Positions 55,932 through 64,000 of a stretch of DNA of 64,000 nucleotides are shown here, in pieces. This DNA comes from Xylona heveae TC161. Taxonomy: Eukaryota > Ascomycota > Xylonomycetes > Xylonales > Xylonaceae. The position numbers and the translations under genes were made by a program. Every line of letters starts with the position of its first letter. Position 1 is the first letter of the stretch. The notes under the pieces were generated by a model. It saw only the letters and a program-made list of their open reading frames with translations. It made no database searches and was not told where the DNA came from. Location: assembly GCF_001619985.1 (NCBI RefSeq), contig NW_017264202.1:248001-312000 (forward strand). The letters run 5' to 3'.

Positions 55932-58584
55932 ATGACCTGTTTGACTGCTAGAGCTTTGCGGCCTAGAAGGCGGGTAAAGCAGGCTTGTACGGAGTGTAGA
56001 CAGCAAAAGGCAAGTAGCTTGTATCTTAATTTAATCATTGGTTGTTGCAATGATCCTTGCTCTTTATCTTCTCTGCTTCGTGGATGTGTACACTGCTTTT
56101 GACTTTGCTTGCTTACGATCTGTTCTTATTCTTATTTTGCCATTTGTTTTCTATGGTTCATATTTCAGAATTTCTCTCCTTCAAGCCCTTGCTCGATCCG
56201 ATTTAGATTCTGTACATTGTTGAAATCCAGAAGCTGCCTCAAAGATCTCCTGTTCTATCAGTTTACCATTTACTAATAACCCTCCAGGCGCGCTGCGATG
56301 GTTATCTTAGCCAGCCATGCTCAAGATGCAGGAAACTGGCGGTAAGATGTGTCATGTCCGATCCATTCAAGCGGGAGAACAAAAGACAGTAAGCCATTCC
56401 TATGGGATGTTTCTAGTCTGAAATGCGGCTATTTCTGACGCCGATTTGTTCAGGAAGATTGCACAACTTGAGGAAGAGGCTCGCAGACTTCGGCAAAGAC
56501 TTGCATTTGAAAGTGGCGAAAGCACAACTCAAAGGAATGAGACCAAACGTCAGACCTCAGCCTTTGATATACTGACGGCTGCTGCGGCTGGATTTGGAGG
56601 CGATCTCCAGTCAAGAGAGGCTGTCAGCTCAGGAGAGCCCTCTGGGCATCCAATTCATGGAGAATCTGCAGTCTCTCCGGCTTATAAAGTTTCTGAAGCC
56701 TCCAACTGTCGAGTTCAGAGCCAAACTCGACAAGGAGAAGTTTCCGCGGTTTCTACGCTGCCCCGCTCACTTGACAGTATAACTCTGAGCACGAAAGCTA
56801 TTGACGAGTTATTTTACCTGTTGGTTTTCTTCCGCATCAGGCATATATCTTAATACTAACTATGATGCGATCAGTTACTTTCATTATCTTTCTCATTATA
56901 TTCCAATTTTGGACTCCTCAGTTTCGCCTAACACCTACTACTCAGAATCACCTTTTCTTTTCTGGGTGATTATTGCGGTCGCATCAAGGATGTACAATGC
57001 TGACAGCAATTTGTTACATGCTCTTGCCCCAAAAGTTCTTGACATGGCGGCGATGTTGATCAAGTCTCGAAAGGCCGCACTTCATACCATTCGTGGTCTC
57101 CTGCTTCTTTTAACTTGGCCGATGCCCAAAGGCGCTCAGAATGATGAAGCTTCTTTCCCACTAGTAGGGGCTCTCTGGCATATGGCAATGCACAATGGCT
57201 TGCACATGCCTTTCTCGTCTCACGACCCCAGAATCAAGTTAGGTGAGGCTGAGCTTAAGCAACGTGCAGAGCTGTGGATATTTTGTACGATCACATATCA
57301 GCGGTAAGCTTAATCACATTTGTAAAAAGAGGCCGCGCTGACGTCGGTAACCAGCTCATGCAGCTTGGTCGGCCAATCACCGGTGCTTCCTAACTCACGG
57401 AAACAAAAGGCCCTAGTCGCATATCTACCGGCGCCCCTGAAGCTTCTTTGGAAATTACATAGTATTTACACATCATGCTGTGCTGCTCTACTTGAAAATG
57501 GTTTAGAAGATATGACAGGAGATCAAGAGCGAGCAATGGATATTATACTCCGAATATTTGAGAGTCAAATCACAGATACGGAAGATGAGATATCATCAGG
57601 TGCGCGTTTAATTTCGCTTTTTGTATTTATTTTTTTTTTTTTTTTTTTTTTATCTGGTCTGCTAATGAAGGAATAGATATGGACCGAGTATATTACGATA
57701 TAGCCCTGCTCACCGTCCAAGTCTTTCACTTCTTTAAAAATCCACCCGAAACTACCCAATCACCGCCAATACCACTCATCAGCCTGTTCAACACCTCCTG
57801 CCGTCTGATAGATGATATTTCGTCTATTGATCAGGAAAATATCTTCATCCCTAAAACAATGACGCAGTACTTCCGTCTAGCAATAATCACCGCAGCATGC
57901 AGCTTGCTAAGAATTGTTCGCGGAGTTTCTGCACATTTCTTTGACACCGACGCTGCAAGAACATACGTCTTCAAAGTAGTCGACTTGCTTAAATCGGCTT
58001 CAAGCGCAAGCGAAGACAGTTATCGCTATTCAATCTCATTGTCACAGTTGTGGAATAGTCAAAAGGCGTTCAAAAAGCCTGATGGCTCGCCATATACCAC
58101 GCTCAGAATCCGAGCCCGTCTGGCACTGAGTCCAGTATATGATGCAGTTTGGTGGTGGAGAGAGGAATTTGGAAGGCCCGCTGGCGACACCGGAATCTAT
58201 CTGCGTAACGGTATGTTCTCAAATACTTTTAAAATTTCCCTAACACGTACTTCTTTACGTTCAGCCGCTTGTTACATTATCTTAGCACTGCCATGATCCG
58301 TGACCCGCAAAAGTCACTAATGGTCTTTAGATGCACCTTCGCCGGGTTCTACGGCGGGACGCCCAAATGCTCTACAACTCATGGGGTCGCCTTCCATTCA
58401 TTCTGCATCATATCTCGAGCCACAAACATTCTCAGCATTATCTGCCAATGACCCTTTCCTCTCAGACTTTGGTTTTGGCCCATATGATTTCGCATTTGAC
58501 AGTGCAGCTTTTTTCCCGCTCGACATGCCGTATGAGCTCACGTCAGGACCTTTTCCATTAGACGCCAACGGCGTGGCCATGTGA
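55932..58584 (+). CDS. Zn2Cys6 fungal transcription factor with fungal-specific regulatory domain
   Basis: Seven exons: 55932-56009, 56288-56388, 56454-56819, 56875-57303, 57355-57599, 57677-58210, 58331-58584 (668 aa). The DNA-binding domain spans exons 1-2: CTECRQQK joined to ARCDGYLSQPCSRCRKLAVR and a final Cys, giving C-x2-C-x6-C-x7-C-x2-C-x6-C. Joining these in frame needs a GC-AG intron (donor GCAAGT at 56010; 278 bp). The coiled-coil linker KIAQLEEEARRLRQRL follows, then the fungal_trans middle homology region (ELFYLYFHYLSHYIPILD, SPFLFWVIIAVASRMY). The acceptor of intron 4 could instead be 9 bp later (57363), in the same frame. The C-terminus is acidic and aromatic (SDFGFGPYDFAFDSAAFF), a likely activation domain. 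Confidence 0.9.
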
Positions 58585-59244
58585 TCTTATATTTCAGCTC
58601 TTTATACAATGGAAATACATTTTGGCACTCTCAAGTAAGCCTAAAAAGCCTATAAAGCCTGACTATATGCCGCCCAAAATGATTTCCGACTTGCCTGTCG
58701 CTTTTCTTAACAAAACATCCATCGCAATCAAGATACTTTCTGTCCCGTTCGCATATCAGAATTATCTACAAATGCTTCCATCCACCTTTCTGCTCCCGAC
58801 CTGAAGCCGAGAAACCATCTCTCTCGAGCACCTTGTCACCAGCCATTAGCCCTTTTTATTTCCGCATTTCCGCATAGCCAAGCAAGTTACTATGGAAGAA
58901 GACATCAAGAAAACAGCAGCAACGTATCGCCACACCAGAGTATTTAAACCCGCCAAATACTGCACAGTCTTTATTTCTCGCGCACTATTCCGGTTCCTCG
59001 TCTCCCATCGCAGCCCCATCCAAATACCTTCTACTTCCCCAATCTTTGATATGTCAATAGATCCTTCGACAGGTGAGATACAAGCCCACACTCACGCGAG
59101 ACCGCGGTGGTTTTTTTCATAATGACGCTCATCGGACCCCTTCTTGTCAGTCGCATAAGTACTTGCAGGTAATTCAGCATAATTTTTCAATTTTTCGATT
59201 GTTTGATGTTTCATTGTTTTGTTTTATAACAGATTGGATATTCA
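58585..59244. other. convergent 3' intergenic region
   Basis: Between the regulator gene and the small Cys/His gene on the opposite strand. It contains short open frames and a TTTAAA stretch near 58,943, but no supported gene. Confidence 0.4.
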
Positions 59245-59539
59245 TCAAGCTGGAACATTTTTTTTTCTTTCTTTCTTCCCCTTCTCCTCAGTCTTCTCCC
59301 CCTTCTCATTCTGCTTTTTGTCATTATCTCTAATAAAAGAATTAGTAAATACAAGACAAAATAAGACATAGTAGTACATACTTGGAGTGCGCATTGCATT
59401 TATGTTTGTCGGTCTTTGAGAAAGTCCACCCACATGAGGGACATACCCTCATGTGGGTTTTACAGTATGCTTTATTATTGACAGTTGTGTGTCTGCAGTT
59501 ACCAGAGAGCTTTTTGGTTATAGCATATTGGATATTCAT
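59245..59539 (-). CDS. small Cys/His-rich (zinc-binding-like) protein with charged tail
   Basis: Two exons: 59539-59382 and 59329-59245 (80 aa), with a 52-bp intron (GTATGT...TTATTAG). The N-terminal half carries regularly spaced Cys and His (NCRHTTVNNKAYCKTHMR, VCPSCGWTFSKTDKHKCNAH), which could bind two zinc ions. The tail is almost wholly Lys/Glu (GEKTEEKGKKERKKN). The start ATG at 59539 is the first in the frame, but an upstream exon cannot be excluded. The tail plus the following sequence (DEYPICY in the next frame) recurs about 290 bp upstream at 59519-59620, indicating a local duplication. I do not recognise the family. Confidence 0.5.
59428..59458. repeat. perfect 13-bp inverted repeat with 5-nt loop
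   Basis: Arms ACCCACATGAGGG (59428-59440) and CCCTCATGTGGGT (59446-59458) around ACATA. It lies inside the small gene and encodes THMRVCPSCGW. It could form a hairpin in DNA or mRNA. Confidence 0.9.
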
Positions 59540-59620
59540 CGAGCCGGGGGCTGATTTTCTTTCCCTCTTTCTTTTTCCTTCTTTTGTCTTTTAAACTTTC
59601 TTTCTCTTTTTGCTTAAACC
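59519..59620 (-). repeat. second copy of the charged-tail segment
   Basis: On the minus strand this reads as a Lys/Glu/Arg-rich tract followed by DEYPICY, matching the 3' end of the small Cys/His gene (59230-59300) in order and orientation. A frame upstream of it, 59738-59499, starts MVSKGMKCAACKRTE and may be a diverged neighbour gene or the lost 5' part of a duplicate. Confidence 0.55.
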
Positions 59621-60721
59621 CCACGACATCTAGTTCAGCAAGAACAGCACAGGAAAATAATCTGGAGCCCTCATTTGCTCTTGATGTGCTGATCTCTGTT
59701 CTCTTGCACGCAGCACACTTCATCCCCTTGGACACCAACGCAGACTCCCAACCCCGGCCGTATCACGCCGGGAATGACCTGATCCCTTCAGGCAGACCGT
59801 AAGGGTAAGCGGGCTATAGTATTGCAAGTCTGCACCGCCAGGTAGCCACAAATCCGGCTATTAGCTTTCAGTTTGATGCTTTCAATTTTTGCAACAGCGA
59901 CGTAGGTAAGGGCGTTGGGAGTGTACGCAGCGTTGCCGGTCCTTTCCTGCGTTGGTAGTGTTGTTAATGATGTTGCTGTTTCCAAGTTTATTTCCCCGCG
60001 ATTCCTGCGTTGCCGGTGTTGCGTCCTGTGCTGCTAAAAGCCCACCCAGCCAATATAGTCAGACTACCTGCTCAGCTTTTTCGGTCTCATAATCTTGGCT
60101 TCGCGCTTGTTACTTGCTAGTTACATGTACGCTTCGTACAGCACACAGCGCGGTAAAATAATCTCTCGGATTTCCACTTCCACGGTCACTGAAGTCGTAT
60201 ACGCACTGCCTATTCCTGTTCACAAAACAGCGAAAATTCATTCGCTTTCGCCTTCTTTCTCCTTCTTTCAAAGCTTGTTTCAATTAGTAGCAGTACCCCA
60301 ATTCAAGGTGAGCAGCAATGTAGCTTCAGAAAAATTGAGACTCAGTATCGATATTTCTCGCAGTTCTATTTTCTGCGTAAATTTAAGTTGTTATATGTTG
60401 TGGTAAGCTCGGGTTGATCGCGAGCATCAAACTCCTCCGAAAACCTTTCACGAGATTGCGACCTCTCTGGTTTTTCTGCCTTTCGATCCTCGCTAGTATA
60501 TCATAGTGCAGAACCGCGCAGGACGAGGAACCACGGATAGCGCGCCAGGCAGACAAGTCCCGTCTGGGCCATATCGCTGAGATGTTCGAGAGCTGAGCAA
60601 CTCGCCGCCATTTTCAATGCTCACAGACCAGCGCAAGTCAGCAAAACCAAAGCGCTCCGAACCATGAAGTGCGCAGCGGCTTGGTTCATATGTGTTTCAT
60701 TTGGCCACTGCTCAACCAATT
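59621..60721. other. intergenic region upstream of the tRNA
   Basis: Mixed sequence with GC-richer blocks near 59,740-60,040. No gene supported apart from the possible duplicate frame at its left end. Confidence 0.4.
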
Positions 60722-60792
60722 GGTTCTATGGTGTAGTGGTAGCACTTTGGATTCTGATTCCAACAACCTGGGTTCGATCCCCAGTAGGACCT
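60722..60792 (+). tRNA. tRNA-Gln (anticodon CTG)
   Basis: Cloverleaf folds by eye: acceptor GGTTCTA/TAGGACC (one G-U pair) with discriminator T, D-arm with GTAGTGGTAGC, anticodon arm TTGGA-TTCTGAT-TCCAA giving anticodon CTG, and T-arm CTGGG-TTCGATC-CCCAG. A T-run follows (CTTTCTTTTT), a Pol III terminator. No intron. Confidence 0.93.
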
Positions 60793-63700
60793 TTCTTTTT
60801 GTACTCACAAGCAAACCTAACCTCACTAGAGGGTAAGGTAAAAATATTTTTTTGCAACATGACTTTCTTTCGATTCTCGTCGTTTTTTTTTTCTTTCCTC
60901 TTCTTACAACCCTGGCCAAGTGCAATAGACTTTGAAGGATTTGTTAAGAGAAATTGTTAGCTGTCAGCAAATTCAGAAAAATGCGACGCGTCTGACAAGC
61001 TCATGGGATCCGCCCTGTGAGGCTGCAGGCTGCAGCTTTGCTGATATGAAGCTGATATGAAGGGAAATAACGTCCGAACAAGTCTTGTAGATACACCATT
61101 CGTGGTAAACTTGTGCTTGGAGTTCACAAACAAGACTCCATTTAGTTAGGCCAAGTATGCTTTATGCACAATGGCATGGTGAACATTGACTTAGATGTTA
61201 CTCAAAAAACCCTCATTCATGTAAAAGGAGTTTGATTGTTGGAAGCAGTGGCTAAAGAGGGGAAACAGTCCCACTCCCCACACAAAAACCCAAACATGCT
61301 GATGAAATTGGCATCAATCCTATACATTTGAAGCCTTGGTAGCTAATCCTGTAATGTAAGTACAGTTACTAGAGTTTGTATAGCCTGTGAACTGCAAGGA
61401 CATCTTTTGATCCTAGAAATCCTTTTAAGTAACGGATACTTATCTGCAAGATGGCAAGGTGCAGCAGTCTCTGCTTCTTCTCGAAAAATTGTGAAAACTA
61501 AAAGAAAGTAGTCATCGTCAAAGAAGGACTTCCTTGGCTTTACCATTGGTAACTGCTCTGTTGCATTTTTCGAAAAGCAGGGGGGTAGATAGATGAGAGT
61601 GGTCAGCTCTCTGGGTTTTATAAAGTAAACCATAACAAGAAAACGGTAGTTGCCAGAACCTCATCCGTTTCAAGGACGCTGGCAGAGCATCTTTGTAAAG
61701 TTCGTCGCCATGCAGCATTTGAAAACTCCGCAGAGCAAGCCACCGGCCCACCGGTCGAGTTTGAAAAATTACCCTTGTGGCGCAGTCCAGCAACCACTGC
61801 TGCAAGCGTGAGTGCTGGGGTTCCTCATCGTCTGACACCGCCAACACGGAGCCTACAATGGGAGGGACGCTCGTCCCTTTTTCTGTACTGTTCTGATGGC
61901 AAAGGAACAAACTTTTTGTGATACCAAAGGCCAGTATTGGTAAACCATCGACTGGTTATCCACTTATCGTCTGCCGATATAGTCGAACTTCCAGAGGCGA
62001 GTCAAGTTACATGCCATATGTGTTCTGCTTTTGTTGATGTGGATATTGCTTTCATGACCATTGACCTCGCTCATGGTAAAACGTTAGTAGGCTTTTGAGA
62101 TATTCCTTCGGAGAAGTTCTGGAGAAAGTTCCAAGTTTGTTGATATAATGTTCTAAGTAAAAACAGAACGGGCTTGGATATTTAGGGGAAGTCGTGCCGT
62201 TGACGCGTTGAATGCTTTGATGCGGCAGTTCAAGCCAAGTGACAAGCAGGCAGGCCAGAGGCCCACAACGCATAATAAGCTGAGCGGTAGCGGTATCTCC
62301 TATACACAAACCGCATTGCTGTGATAGCGCTTTTGGAGAAGCTATCTTCCTGGGATCAAATAGCAGGCAGCAGCATTGCCACGTGACATGGGTCAAAATA
62401 CAAGCCCGAAACCACCAGACATAGTCCTGGAAACACAATGATGACTGCACCTTGTCGGCTTGCCATTGCAGGGTTTCGTATTCCAGTTAAACGACCTCCT
62501 TCTATTTCTGTGTTCGTGGTTGCGTCCACACCGTGCTAGCTTGAGCATTTGTGCTAAAGCCAGCGCCCAGAACGATGGTGTCGTTTGAGCGTGCTGGATA
62601 AAAAGTTTGAATTCATCCAATCGAGGGAAAAAGCCAAGTTATCAAGTTCGAGTTTTTTTCCCAAGATCTTTCGTTCCTGTCAATAAAGAAGCAGGTTCCG
62701 TAAGTTTCTGGATCTTGATGGGCGACAGCAGGACACCCAAGCCAGCGTCATCTCCCGTTTCGCTTGCCTTGAATTTGACCTTTCTCTTCTTCCAAGACCC
62801 GGTGGGGAGGCAGCAACTTGTGCAGGGTGTATATAGTTTGTATTCGTTGAGGGTCATTTTGCTCATTAGACATGATACTGCCGCGTTTGTTTGACCGCTT
62901 TTTCGGTTTTTATATCCCGAGAACAGTCAAATGCAATACATGGTCTTTTCTTTGTCGATGAGCTTGGTGAGTTCCCCATTTTGTTGCAGGAAGGAAAACG
63001 AAACAACAAGACACAACCGGTGATTTGGTTTCAGGTCCTGTTGGTTTCTCATCATCTCATTTTCCCTAGTCCAGCCATGCGGCATGGTTAAGTTCACATT
63101 AGAAGATTTGAAAGCTTGACACGGATAACTTCGATCAATTTCTCAAGTCATGCGAAAGCAGTCGAATGCCAATGGCAGAAAACAAAGAAGACATTATCTC
63201 AACAAGCAAGAAAGCCCGTTTTTTTGTGTGCAATCAGTCCAAAAAACATATGCATCAAGAGAAGGTCTGACTTGTTGATCTCGCCTTATTAAAAATAAGA
63301 AACAACTCGGTCTGGCTCCTGCTTCGTGTTGGACATTCTGTTTTTCCACCCACGATTCATAGAAAGATTGATAATGGTCGCGGTTCATATCTTCCCTTTC
63401 GCGAAAAGACTCAAGTGAAGCTTTGTATTTGCCCGGAATGTTTCCCGCACAGGATATGGTGCTGGGCTTTTGATTGTGTTTATATGTCTGAGCACCAGTT
63501 TTTGTTTTTGTCTTTGTCTTTTCATCTCCTGATCACGTTGTAGCGTGGAGAGCGTAATCGCTGAGTGCCTGTAATTTCAGCGAACCAGGGCTCTAAATTT
63601 CCCATTTGGAAGGGGCCAAGGTCCTGCTTTTAGACATAGGAGCTTTTATCACCAACTTTGTTGACATCCAGTTCTGTGGTTTCCTTTTGCTTTCGCTTTG

Positions 63701-64000
63701 CGAGGACTCGAGGAGCTGGCTGGCAATGACACAAGAACCAGGAGACTAGTTCCTCAAGATTTACGCTGCCTATGAAAAGCCAATAAGCAATTAAAGTGAA
63801 ATCGAAGTCTCAATTGAGATGCATTGACGCCGAAAATCGGTCAATGGATATGACTGGTCCGGAGTCCGGACGAGTGTGTTTGTTATGCGTCGTTTGTGCT
63901 CAAGTTCGTCTTTTGACATCATTCTAAATTCGAATTAATATGAATTTATTGTTCAAAGTTATCAGCGATAAGGTTTTGAAGAATGTCCAAAGAGCGCTTC
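60793..64000. other. long gene-poor region at the right edge
   Basis: About 3.2 kb with no convincing coding gene. Minus-strand frames at 61518-61910 and 62052-62450 are open but their translations look non-coding. The plus strand has pyrimidine-rich stretches around 63,480-63,540. It could be a long promoter or leader of a gene beyond the window, or hold non-coding transcripts. Confidence 0.45.

Noticed and set aside
61518-62450. two minus-strand frames of about 130 codons
   Set aside because: No domain or splice structure.
1-64000. CRISPR arrays, bacterial-type operons, retroelements or DNA transposons
   Set aside because: No spaced repeats of CRISPR type, no reverse transcriptase, integrase or transposase motifs, and no terminal repeats seen on reading both strands.

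Overview
This window looks like a piece of a filamentous ascomycete genome, most likely Eurotiomycetes (Aspergillus/Penicillium/Talaromyces-like). That is inference from gene content and structure: short 47-130 bp GT-AG introns with CTAAC/CTGAC-type branch sequences, a betaine-lipid synthase, a Sid1/SepL-type kinase, a Zn2Cys6 regulator and a dityrosine-type isocyanide synthase cluster. Two assembly gaps (runs of N) are present. Gene models below were spliced by hand; for each protein-coding model not interrupted by a gap, the summed exon lengths are a multiple of three.

Layout. 0.4-16.4 kb is housekeeping: betaine lipid synthase (-), VPS54 of the GARP tether (+), two fungal proteins of unknown function (-), TIM22 (-) and a coiled-coil DUF4048-type protein (-). 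16.4-21.7 kb is an accessory island: an apparently intact pair, a coiled-coil protein with 33-bp in-frame repeats (-) and a small PD-(D/E)XK nuclease-fold protein (+), next to decayed coding sequence that includes a relic of the nuclease-fold gene's 3' end. 22.7-26.5 kb holds a hypothetical protein, a cytosol-type Mn superoxide dismutase and a small conserved fungal protein.

27.1-34.5 kb is a compact three-gene cluster: an MFS transporter (-), a CYP56/DIT2-like P450 (-) and, divergent from it, a DIT1-like isocyanide synthase (+). Together they match the synthesis, oxidative coupling and export steps of the yeast dityrosine spore-wall pathway, or of a related isocyanide product. 35.9-46.2 kb returns to ordinary genes: a DJ-1/PfpI protein, a germinal-centre kinase, and the purine enzyme FGAM synthase. 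46.9-58.6 kb holds a Bcs1-like AAA ATPase, an MDR oxidoreductase, an NmrA-like protein, and a head-to-head MFS/Zn2Cys6 regulator pair whose shared promoter contains a perfect CCG-N4-CGG palindrome.

The right end is gene-poor: a small Cys/His-rich gene with a duplicated tail, one tRNA-Gln(CTG), and about 3.2 kb in which I find no convincing gene. The most interesting parts are the coiled-coil/PD-(D/E)XK pair with its decayed relatives and the DIT-type cluster.
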